Source: Janthinobacterium sp. J1-1 (GTDB lineage Bacteria > Pseudomonadota > Gammaproteobacteria > Burkholderiales > Burkholderiaceae_D). Taken from it: DNA of 64,000 bases. The stretch lies in contig NZ_CP132339.1 in the NCBI RefSeq assembly GCF_030944405.1, positions 1,178,001 through 1,242,000 on the forward strand, in the 5' to 3' direction. The notes below the pieces were generated by a model, which saw only the letters and a list, made by a program, of their open reading frames with translations, was not told the origin of the DNA and ran no database searches. Shown here piece after piece: positions 53,601 through 63,071 of this stretch; position 1 is the first letter of the stretch; each line of letters starts with the position of its first letter. Made by a program: the position numbers and the translations under genes.

Positions 53601-53822
53601 GTGATGCGATTGCTGATAGCCTTGCTACTTCCGTGTCTCACGTTTTTCATGTTGCGCCGCCCACTGGCCGGCGCCGCCACCCTGGTCATGCAGTGCACTG
53701 TGATCGGCTGGGTGCCGGCGGCCCTGTGGGCCCTGTACACGGTCAACCAGCATAAAACGGAGCGCGAACTGGAAGGCGCATTAAGCCGCAGCTACTTACG
53801 CAGGCGCAGCCGGGTGATCTGA
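53601..53822 (+). CDS. YqaE/Pmp3-like small membrane protein
   Basis: 73 residues with two TM helices (LIALLLPCLTFFM and GWVPAALWALYTV) and a charged tail, resembling the YqaE/Pmp3 family (usually ~52 residues) linked to membrane potential under salt or stress. GTG at 53601 lies 8 bases after AAGGAG; ATG at 53604 is the alternative. The last gene of the ter island, followed by a good terminator. Confidence 0.78.
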   Translation: MMRLLIALLLPCLTFFMLRRPLAGAATLVMQCTVIGWVPAALWALYTVNQHKTERELEGALSRSYLRRRSRVI

Positions 53823-53851
53823 TCCCGGGACGCTTGAATCATCCTGATGCG

Positions 53852-53888
53852 AATGGCCCCACGAGCAATCGTGCGGGCCATTTTCTTT
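53852..53888. terminator. Intrinsic terminator after the ter island
   Basis: AATGGCCC-CACGA (53852-53864), loop GCAA, TCGTG-C-GGGCCATT (53869-53882), then TTCTTT. A 13-base stem with one bulged C and a short T run. It ends the plus-strand ter island and lies at the 3' end of the convergent ABC permease gene. Confidence 0.85.
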
Positions 53889-56208
53889 CAGGGCATCGCG
53901 AACTGGCAGGCCAGCATGGCCACGTTATAGCCGGCATGCACCAGCATCGGCGCCAGCAGCGAGCCGCTCTTCTCATAGGTCCAGCCCGTGCACAGACCCA
54001 GCACGAATACCGGCAGCATCGAGGCCGGCGGATGCATGATGGCAAAGACCAGTGAGCTGGTCACGATGGCCTGCCAGGCTGGCAGCGAGCGGCGCAGTCC
54101 GCCTTGCAGCAGGCCACGGAAAATGAATTCCTCGCACAGCGGGGCGGCCAGCACCGCCAGCGCGCTCAGCCACAGCCAGCTCCACTTGCCATCGAGCAGG
54201 GGTGAGACGGGAGGGGCAAGGCCATAGGCGTGCAGCAACATGGTAGAGCCGACGCCGAATACGGCGGCCAGCGCCGCGCTGCCCAGCGCGAGGCGCCACG
54301 TTGAGTGCCCTTGGAATATGCGCGGCACGCCGGCCGCCTTGCTGCGCCAGTAGACCAGGCGTGCCGCTATATAGGTCAGCACGCCAGCGATGCCGAAGGC
54401 CAGGGTGGCCTGCGGCATCGTCGTGTGACCTTTTCCCGGAAGTATCAGCAAGACCAGCACTTGTGCCGCGAAAAACAGCATGGCGGCCATCAGGCCGTCG
54501 GCGCCCGAGACACGCGCCGGCGGCAAGGCAGCCGGGTCCAGCAGATATGGCACTGCGTCGCGTGCCTTTTGCCACAGGGCCACCGCCAGCGCGCCCGTGA
54601 GCACCACGAACACCAGCTGCTGCACCACGCTGCCGGCCGCCAGCGCGGCGATATACAAACCCGTCAGCAGCAGGTACAGATACATGTATGCGGGGCGCAT
54701 CTTTGCCGCCGCTTCCGTGGCCAGCGGGTCGCTGGCAAACACGCCCAGCGCCACGCCGATCACCGCATACAGGGGAATGCCGGCCAGCGCCAGCAGCATC
54801 AGGCCCGCCATGTCCCAGCGCCAGGCCGGCATCCATGCCAGCGCCACGCCGAACATGATGAGGGGATAGAGCATCGCCAGCACCGCCCACAGCTGGGCCT
54901 TTTCGCGCAAGGCCTGTTCCACGCCGGCGGGGAAGGTGTACAGCAGCCACAGCGCGCCGCCTTCCTTGTTCAGGTTCTGGAAGGCCGACATCATCAGGGT
55001 ATAGGTGCCGAGAAAAAAGCCGGTCGACGCCACCAGGGCCGGGCTGTCGAGCAGCTCGCGCACATCGTGCAGGCGGCCCGTGAAGACCACCTGGCCACCC
55101 AGTATCAGCAGGGGCAGCAACATGGTTTGCACCAAGAAATTGCGGTCGCGTCCGAGCAGGGTCAGTTCGCGCCGCTGGATCACGCTGCCGATCTGCCAGC
55201 GGCCAGGCGGGACCGGCACGGGCTTGTTGCCCGCCTTGCGCACGCCGGCGCGCTGGCCTGAGCCGACCACGCCGTGACGCAGCTGGCGGCGCAAGATCGC
55301 CATGCCCAGCGCCAGCAAGACGATCGACTGCGCCAGCAAGGCGCCAGCCGCCAGCAGGGCGGTACCGGTATCTTGCGCATTGAGCATGGTCACCACCAGG
55401 CCGGGCGGCATCCAGGCGCTCCAGGCCGGCATGGCGGCGGCCCAGGCAAACGCAAAGCCATCCTTGCCCATGCCGAACGACATGCCGGCATACATGGGGG
55501 CCAGCGACACGATGGAAATCATCGCCTGCAAATTGCCCAGCTTCGATGGCGCCAGCGACAGGCGCAGGCCCGTGTCGACCAGGGTGCGCAGCATGGCGGC
55601 CAGCAAGAGCAGCGCCAGGCTGACGGCCAGCGCCAGCAGCGGCGAGAGCCAGCCATGGCCCGAATACCAGGCAACCATGGTAGTGGTGGGCAGCACGGCC
55701 AGCAGGCCGGCCGGATTGACCACGCTGCGCTCGAACACGCGCGCCCACAGCAGGGTAGTTACCGGAGCGGGCAGGGTGACCAGCCATTCCAGGTCCCAGT
55801 CGGGGCGCGCCAGGTCGCCGGTACCCAGCGGCACCAGCACGCTGACCAGCCACAGCAAGGCCAACTGAAACGTCAGGCCGGCCAGCAGCACCGCGCTGAA
55901 CGGTGTGGTGCTCAAGTGTGCGATCACGGCCGGCATGGCGTGATGCAGGCCGCAAGCGGCCACGGCGTCGAGCTGGCAGTGCAGATTGAGCACGCTGTTG
56001 CGGGCCATGTGCCCAAACGAAAACAGCATGGGCGCCATCAGCAAGACGCCCACGAGCCAGCGGCCGCGCCGTTTGCCCGGCGTGGCCGCGCGGCTCTTGC
56101 CGCCTTGAGCGCGCTGGAACAGCAAGGCTGAACCGCTGAGGTTGAGCAGGCGCTGCAGGCGCAAACGGATCAGCAGCCAGATCGCCCGCAAGGTCGAGGG
56201 CGGGGCCA

Positions 56209-56212
<4 letters not shown>
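53888..56212 (-). CDS. ABC-2 exporter permease fused to CPBP intramembrane protease
   Basis: 774 residues. The N-terminal ~560 residues have about ten TM helices in an ABC-2-type exporter permease layout. The C-terminal ~220 residues form a CPBP (Abi/Rce1-like) protease domain with the glutamate pair and Arg E694-E695-x3-R699 (CEEFIFRG), H727 (AIMHPP) and H759-x3-N763 (LVHAGYN). All catalytic residues seem intact. Such fusions pair export with cleavage of a peptide or prenylated substrate; the target is unknown. ATPase gene overlaps by 4 bases at 56209. Confidence 0.88.
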
Positions 56213-56952
<740 letters not shown>

Positions 56953-56997
56953 GGTGCGCCTTGCCAATCAACTCAATGCACGATGATAACGCCCCGC

Positions 56998-57690
56998 TCA
57001 GCTGGCGCCAAATGCGGCCAGCAAACGCTGCTGGCCAGCGGCCGTGACCTTCAGCGCACGGCTGTCGAGTTCGCGTTCGGCCCAGCCCTGGCGCAGCGCC
57101 AGTTGCAGCACGGCCGCACCGAGCGCGCCACCGAGATGAAAACGCCGCTCGCTCCAGTCCAGGCAGGCGCAGGCGAAGCGCCGGCGCTGGCCGGCCAGCG
57201 CCGCCGTGTCGACGCCGAGCGCCGCCATGCCGATCTCGCCCGCTACGCTCAATCGGTAGTTGCCGTCGTCGCCGCGCAACCAGTCCTGCGCCAGCAGCTG
57301 GTCGTGCAGAATGACCGCCACCGTGCCGGCCATATGGTCGTAGCAGGTGCGGGCATGGCGCAGGCGGTCCGGCGTGGACGGCGTAAACACGGAACGCGGC
57401 AAACCGGCCACCACCAGCAGCGCCTCGAGCGCTTGCGCCACCTCGCCGCTGGCCAGGCGGTAATAGCGGTGCTTGCCCTGCGCCACCATCGACAGCAAGC
57501 CGTCCTTGCACAAGCGCGTCAGGTGGGCGCTGGCGGTCGAGGCGCCCACCTCGGCCAGCACGGATAGTTCCGTGGCCGTGCGCGCATGGCCGTCGAGCAG
57601 GCTGCACAGCATGCGCGCGCGGGCCGGTTCGGCAATCGCGCCGGCCAGTTGCGCCAGGCCGGCGTCGGCAGTGCTCAGATTGACATCCAT
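56998..57690 (-). CDS. ArsR-type winged-helix regulator
   Basis: 230 residues, a long ArsR member. HTH at about 18-85 (EPARARMLCSLLDG, LSVLAEVGASTASAHLTRLCKDGLL, GKHRYYRL). The C-terminal 110 residues are helical and unlike the metal-binding ArsR core, with a few Cys (ACACLDW). It may sense a small molecule or redox state and repress the divergent P450-ABM genes or the exporter downstream. Start at 57690 (MDVNLSTADA) rather than 57744. Confidence 0.88.
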   Translation of the reverse strand: MDVNLSTADAGLAQLAGAIAEPARARMLCSLLDGHARTATELSVLAEVGASTASAHLTRLCKDGLLSMVAQGKHRYYRLASGEVAQALEALLVVAGLPRSVFTPSTPDRLRHARTCYDHMAGTVAVILHDQLLAQDWLRGDDGNYRLSVAGEIGMAALGVDTAALAGQRRRFACACLDWSERRFHLGGALGAAVLQLALRQGWAERELDSRALKVTAAGQQRLLAAFGAS

Positions 57691-57766
57691 GATTCGTCCC
57701 CGGGCGAAGTGTTGAAGCGAAAGGACCAGCATACTCGCCTCCATTCATCAACGCAACGGAGTTGCC

Positions 57767-58738
57767 ATGTTCCCCCACGATCCCGACCATATGCTGGCCG
57801 CCGTCACGCACGCCGCGCCTTTTGATTACTACCGCCGTCTGGCCGAAGGGCCACCCTTGCGCTTCGACGCCGGGCTGGACTGCTGGCTGGCGGCCGGCAG
57901 CGGCGTACCCGCCGTGCTGGAGCACCCTGACCTGCGCGTGCGGCCAGCCGGGCAGCCGGTGCCCTTGCACCTGATCGGTACTGCTTGCGGCGCGATTTTT
58001 GCCGAGCTGGTGCGCATGAATGACGGCGCGCGCCATGCAGGTCCCAAGCGCTTGCTGATGCAGCGACTGGCAGCGGTGGACCTGGTGCGACTGCATGACG
58101 ATACGGCGCGTCTTGCCCGCGCCCATCAGCCTGGCAGCGCCGCGCAATTGAACCAGCTGATGTTTGATCTGCCGCTGTTTGCCGTGGCGCAGTTGCTGGG
58201 CTTTGCGCCGGCCGATTTCGCGCACATCGCGCGCTGGACCCAGGAGCTTGTCGCCGCGCTGCCCGTGGGCGCCGACCGCGCCACCATCGCGCGCGCCGAG
58301 CGGGCGGCCAGCGGTTTGCAGGCGGCGTTCGCCTGCTTGCTGCCTGACGCTGACGCCAGTCAAAGGGCCAACCTGATCGGCTTGCTGACGCAGACCTGCG
58401 AGGCGACGGCGGGTTTGCTGGGCAACAGCGTGCTGGCGCTGCGCACCGGGGCGCCCACGCTGGCGATCCACAATACGCGCCGCTTTGCCGCCTGTGACGT
58501 CGAGCTGGAAGGCGTGACGATACGCCAGGATCAACTGATCGTGGTGCTGCTGGCCGGCGAAGGGCTGGGCTTTGGCCACGGCGTGCACCTGTGTCCGGGG
58601 CAGGCGGTGGCGCAAACGATCGTCGCGGCGATATTGGCGGCCTGGTCCGGTGCGCTGGGGCGCTTGCCGCTGGACTGGCATTACCGCGCCTCGCCGAATG
58701 CGCGTATTCCTGTGTTTGCTGCAGCGGAGGCCGCGTGA
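57767..58738 (+). CDS. Shortened cytochrome P450-like protein
   Basis: 323 residues against the usual ~400. Heme loop F269-G-H-G-V-H-L-C276-P-G is intact, with a C-helix-like NDGARHAGPKRLL and an I-helix remnant CEATAGLLGNS. The Thr that follows the conserved acid in the I-helix is Ala213. The K-helix ExxR and the meander between it and the heme loop are missing; the chain goes from LIVVLLAGEGLG directly to the heme loop. It probably binds haem but ordinary monooxygenase chemistry is doubtful. Its stop overlaps the ABM gene start (GTGA). Divergent from the ArsR gene by 76 bases. Confidence 0.8.
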   Translation: MFPHDPDHMLAAVTHAAPFDYYRRLAEGPPLRFDAGLDCWLAAGSGVPAVLEHPDLRVRPAGQPVPLHLIGTACGAIFAELVRMNDGARHAGPKRLLMQRLAAVDLVRLHDDTARLARAHQPGSAAQLNQLMFDLPLFAVAQLLGFAPADFAHIARWTQELVAALPVGADRATIARAERAASGLQAAFACLLPDADASQRANLIGLLTQTCEATAGLLGNSVLALRTGAPTLAIHNTRRFAACDVELEGVTIRQDQLIVVLLAGEGLGFGHGVHLCPGQAVAQTIVAAILAAWSGALGRLPLDWHYRASPNARIPVFAAAEAA

Positions 58739-59088
58739 TCGCCGTGATCTTCGAGGTATGGCCCAGCGCGCAGGGGCGCGCGGATTACCTGGCGCTGGCG
58801 GCGGCGCTGCGGCCCTTGCTGGACGAGGTCGACGGCTTTATTTCCATCGAACGTTTCAGCAGCCTCAGCGATCCCGACAAATTGCTGTCACTCTCGTTTT
58901 TTCGCGATGAGGCGGCGCTGGCGCGGTGGCGGCAGCTCGAAGCGCACCGCGCGGCGCAGGCCGCAGGCAGGCACGGTGTATTCGACGATTACCGGCTGCG
59001 CATCGCCGGCGTGGTACGCGACTATGGCATGCGGGACCGGGTGCAGGCGCCGTCGGACAGCCGTTGCCGCCACGACCCTAGTGCTTGA
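58735..59088 (+). CDS. Antibiotic biosynthesis monooxygenase (ABM) family protein
   Basis: 117 residues. ABM ferredoxin-like fold: IAVIFEVWPSAQGRADYLALAAAL, DEVDGFISIERFSS, LLSLSFFRDEAALARWRQLEAH. Family members oxidise small aromatic or polyketide-like compounds without a cofactor, or dispose of them. GTG start at 58735 overlaps the P450-like stop by 4 bases (GTGA), so they are made together. The 3' end overlaps the convergent lipoprotein gene by 11 bases. Confidence 0.87.
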   Translation: MIAVIFEVWPSAQGRADYLALAAALRPLLDEVDGFISIERFSSLSDPDKLLSLSFFRDEAALARWRQLEAHRAAQAAGRHGVFDDYRLRIAGVVRDYGMRDRVQAPSDSRCRHDPSA

Positions 59089-59527
59089 GCGTGCCTTGCG
59101 TGATCTTGACCTTGACGCGGTAGGTGGGAATCGCCGCATCGACGGGCGGCGGCGTGGCCGGATCGACGTCGAGCAAAGTGAAGGTCAGGTGATTGATGGT
59201 GATGGAACTGGCGCCATTCGGCATCGAATCGGACAATACCAGGTCGGTGGCGCCGGCGCTATGGAGCAGGGTAAAGCTGTAACTGACATAACCTTTCCAC
59301 ACGCACACGGCGCCGGCGCGGCAGCGGCTGTCGTTGACACGGTCGAGTTTCAAGGTGTCGGTGGCGGTGATGGCGACCTGCTCGCCGGGCGACAGCACAT
59401 GGATCACGCTGCGTGGCGTATTGCGCGCGTCGCCGGTGCTGGTGGCGGCGCCGCAGCCGGCCAGCAGGGCCACGCTCAGCCACAGGGGCAGCAGGAAGGT
59501 GGGGAGGCGGTGATACGGATGATGCAT
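59078..59527 (-). CDS. Hypothetical lipoprotein
   Basis: 149 residues. Lipoprotein signal with lipobox LAGC (Cys25). The rest is a small beta-rich domain with one Cys pair (SRCRAGAVCVWKGYV, a likely disulfide) and FTLLHSAG, LTFTLLDVDP. No family recognised. It is periplasmic or outer-membrane by the signal. It converges on the P450-ABM pair and is preceded by a ~170-base gap. Confidence 0.82.
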   Translation of the reverse strand: MHHPYHRLPTFLLPLWLSVALLAGCGAATSTGDARNTPRSVIHVLSPGEQVAITATDTLKLDRVNDSRCRAGAVCVWKGYVSYSFTLLHSAGATDLVLSDSMPNGASSITINHLTFTLLDVDPATPPPVDAAIPTYRVKVKITQGTLKH

Positions 59528-59700
59528 ATGGTTCCTTTCAGATGGCGTCCTTGCTTGTAGCCTTCACGGATAAGATGGGTTGATCATAACAAGATGATAT
59601 TTTCGCGGCGCGCGACTGGCGCGGCCTTGATATGAGGCAATGCCGGCCGCTAACGGTGGCGATCGCGTAGAATGGCTGTTTTGAAAATCAGGAAACAACC

Positions 59701-59964
59701 ATGAAAAAAACCGCCCTGGCGAAAAGCGATGCCAAGAAGTTGATGGGAAAGATGAATGTTCCCGGCGCCGGCGCCTTCGGCAAGGAAGCGGTGGTCGTCG
59801 ACCGCCGCGAACAGCGCAAACGCGACCAGGCGCTGGGCCTGGTGCCGTTCGCCGTCAAGCTCAACAGCGAGCTGGTGTTGCAGCTGCAAACCCTGGCCAA
59901 GGAGCGTGGCGCGGACTTGAACGAACTCGTGGCCGAGGTACTTGCCAAAGGCCTGGCAGCCTGA
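59701..59964 (+). CDS. Small RHH-like basic protein
   Basis: 87 residues. A basic N-terminus (MKKTALAKSDAKKLMGKMN), a short Gly linker, and a C-terminal strand-helix-helix (PFAVKLNSELVLQLQTLAKERGADLNELVAEVLAKGL, read as PFAVKLNSE and LNELVAEVL) typical of a ribbon-helix-helix DNA-binding fold. AGGAAACAACC precedes the ATG. No toxin-like gene is next to it, so antitoxin function is unsupported. A strong terminator follows. Confidence 0.75.
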   Translation: MKKTALAKSDAKKLMGKMNVPGAGAFGKEAVVVDRREQRKRDQALGLVPFAVKLNSELVLQLQTLAKERGADLNELVAEVLAKGLAA

Positions 59965-59985
59965 TGGTGGCAAACCATTAAAATC

Positions 59986-60010
59986 AAAAGGCGCCATGAG
60001 GCGCCTTTTT
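59986..60010. terminator. Bidirectional intrinsic terminator between the RHH-like gene and rpoH
   Basis: AAAAGGCGCC (59986-59995), loop ATGA, GGCGCCTTTTT (60000-60010). A 10-base stem and T runs on both strands stop the gene at 59701 and the minus-strand rpoH. Confidence 0.92.
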
Positions 60011-60029
60011 ACTGCGTGCTGCCTATCAC

Positions 60030-60920
<891 letters not shown>

Positions 60921-61072
60921 GTTTACTCCTCGTAGTCTTGCTTGTTCCATACGGCCCTGCCACGCGGCAGGGACCAGTTTCATTCTTTTTACTGTATCCG
61001 GTCTTGCGGTTTGCAGCGCGCGGCGCCATCTTCATCTGGCGGCCCTGGCCTCGCTGCTCACTGGTTTGACAT

Positions 61073-61102
61073 ATATTAGCACTCTCTGGTGGAGAGTGCC
61101 AA
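61073..61102 (-). promoter_or_regulatory. rpoH promoter with CIRCE (HrcA) element
   Basis: CIRCE arms TTAGCACTC (61076-61084) and GAGTGCCAA (61094-61102) with the exact 9-base spacer; one mismatch to TTAGCACTC-N9-GAGTGCTAA. On the minus strand a sigma-70 promoter is formed by -35 TTGGCA (61097-61102) and -10 TAATAT (61073-61078) with an 18-base spacer, so the operator fills the promoter. The rpoH start lies about 150 bases downstream. Confidence 0.85.
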
Positions 61103-61397
61103 TCAGCTCATCCAATCACTCCGATAGCCAAAATACTATGACGTTCGAAAGGCTGATGGTGTCTGGGTAATGCGTTCTTGCATGGGGGATGGCGCCAGTG
61201 TGCGCCGATTGTGGCTGACTTGAAAGTGCTGCACAGTAGCCCATGGCAACTATGGCAGAACTGCATATCATTCCCTATGGCAATGTCAATATTCTACGCA
61301 GGCTAACTGAAGTGAGCCTTAAGAATACTTGTCAAAAATCAAGGGTATTGCAGGAGGAGGGCATGGGACGGCACCAGAGGCACCGTCCCGTGTGGCG
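61103..61397. other. Gap between the rpoH promoter and ftsX
   Basis: No gene. AT-richer than the surroundings. The open frames here are short and lack ribosome sites. At 61365-61389, GGGACGG and CCGTCCC can pair around an 11-base loop just beyond the ftsX stop, a weak terminator without a T run. Confidence 0.55.
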
Positions 61398-62318
61398 TCA
61401 GTTGACTCGCGCCAGGTGGCGCTGCACGCACAGGAAGGCGCCGATCAGGCCCAGGCCGGCGCTGACGGCCAAGAGGCCCGCCATCGGCAGCGGCGCCAGC
61501 GGCGTCATCTGGAATTCGGAGGCATACAGGCGCGCAAATTCGGCAATCGCGGTATTGAGCGGTTGCAGCGCCAGCGCCACGGCACCCAGGGCCAGCGCGC
61601 CGGCGCACAGGCCCAGCAGGGCGCCCGTGTAATAGAACGGGCGATGGATAAAGGTGTCGGTGGCGCCGATCAGTTTCGAGATGCTGATCTCGTCGCGCTG
61701 CGTCATCACCTGCAGGCGGATGGTATTGAACACCACCGCGATCACGGCCACGCCGAGGGTAATGGCCAGCAGCAGCAGCACCAGGCGCAGCACGCCCAGC
61801 AGCGCGGCCAGACGCTTGACCCAGGCCGAATCGACTTGTGCCGATTCCACACCGGGCAGCTGGCGCAGCAGTTCGGCCACCGCATCGACATCCTGCGCTT
61901 CGGTGGCGGTATTGAAGGCGTTCAGTTTCAGTACGTAACTGTCGGGCAGCGGATTGTCGCCCAGGGTGTTGAGCACGTCAGCCAGGCCGCTCTTGCTTTT
62001 TAGCGACTCGAGCGCGTCTTCGCGCGGAATAAAGACGATTTTCGCTTTCGGGTCGTGCACGATCTTGCGCATCTCGCCGGCCAGGCCGCTCGCCTGTTCG
62101 CGTGGCGTATCGATTTTCATGAACACGCTGATTTCCGGATCGACCGACATCTGCTCGGACATCGGGCGCACATTGTCGAGCATGGTCAGGCCGGCAAACG
62201 GCAGCGACAGGGCAATCGCCACCACCAGCACGTTGAGCAGGAAGCCGCCGGGCGACTTGCGCAAATGAATCAGCGCCGAACCGAGCGCAAAGCGGTGTTG
62301 GCGGAACCAGCCTCTCAT
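61398..62318 (-). CDS. ftsX: Cell-division permease-like protein FtsX
   Basis: 306 residues. One TM near the N-terminus (about 26-46), a periplasmic loop (about 50-170, MSVDPEISVFMKID), then three TM helices, the FtsX topology. With FtsE it forms an ABC-like complex that controls peptidoglycan hydrolases through periplasmic partners. It overlaps ftsE by 4 bases and is the last gene of the ftsY-ftsE-ftsX run on the minus strand. Confidence 0.95.
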   Translation of the reverse strand: MRGWFRQHRFALGSALIHLRKSPGGFLLNVLVVAIALSLPFAGLTMLDNVRPMSEQMSVDPEISVFMKIDTPREQASGLAGEMRKIVHDPKAKIVFIPREDALESLKSKSGLADVLNTLGDNPLPDSYVLKLNAFNTATEAQDVDAVAELLRQLPGVESAQVDSAWVKRLAALLGVLRLVLLLLAITLGVAVIAVVFNTIRLQVMTQRDEISISKLIGATDTFIHRPFYYTGALLGLCAGALALGAVALALQPLNTAIAEFARLYASEFQMTPLAPLPMAGLLAVSAGLGLIGAFLCVQRHLARVN

Positions 62319-63058
62319 GCGTCTTCTCCCTGTATATCGTCGGCATCGGGCTTGGGCGCGAAATCGGGGTCGGGCGTGGCGAACACGGGTGCCTCGGTGG
62401 CCTTGTCGATGGCCACCAGCTGGCCGTTTTTCAGGTGGATCACGCGGGCGGCCGCGTCGAGCATCTGTTCGTCGTGGCTGGAAATGAGGCAGGTCACGCC
62501 CACCGAGTGAAACGCTTTCAGGGCCTCGAGCACCTTGTTGGCGCTGGCGCGGTCCAGGTTGGCGGTCGGCTCGTCGGCCAGGATGATCTGCGGACGGTTG
62601 ACGATGGCGCGCGCGATCGACACGCGCTGCTGCTCGCCGCCGGACAGCGACAGCGGCCGCGCCAGCGCGCGGTCGAGCAGGCCGACCTTGTCGAGCGCGC
62701 GGCGGGCGCGCTGTTCGGCCGCCGCCTTGTGCGCACCGACCACCAGCAGCGGCAACATGACGTTGGCCAGGATGGAGCGGTCGTTCAGCAGTTTTTGCTG
62801 CTGGAAGATCAGGCCCATATTGCGGCGAAGAAAAGGCACGCCGGCCGGTTTCAGCTTGGCCATGTCCTGGCCATTGACGATCAGCTTGCCCGAGGTGGGG
62901 CGCTCCATGGCGGCGATCATTTTCAGCAGGGTGGACTTGCCGGCGCCGGACGGCCCCGCCAGGAACACCAGTTCGCCTTTGGCGATGCTCAGCGAAATGT
63001 CGCTCAGGGCCACCGCATCGGAAGTATATTGTTTGGAGACGTGCTGAAATTCAATCAT
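62315..63058 (-). CDS. ftsE: Cell-division ATP-binding protein FtsE
   Basis: 247 residues. Walker A GPSGAGKST (35-43), signature LSGGEQQRVSIARA, Walker B IILADEPTANLD. A C-terminal tail of about 30 acidic/Pro residues (APVFATPDPDFAPKPDADD, partly) is longer than in E. coli FtsE (222). Start at 63058 (MIEFQHVSKQ) rather than 63136. Thirteen bases after ftsY. Confidence 0.95.
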   Translation of the reverse strand: MIEFQHVSKQYTSDAVALSDISLSIAKGELVFLAGPSGAGKSTLLKMIAAMERPTSGKLIVNGQDMAKLKPAGVPFLRRNMGLIFQQQKLLNDRSILANVMLPLLVVGAHKAAAEQRARRALDKVGLLDRALARPLSLSGGEQQRVSIARAIVNRPQIILADEPTANLDRASANKVLEALKAFHSVGVTCLISSHDEQMLDAAARVIHLKNGQLVAIDKATEAPVFATPDPDFAPKPDADDIQGEDA

Positions 63059-63071
63059 GTGATGGGCAGGT

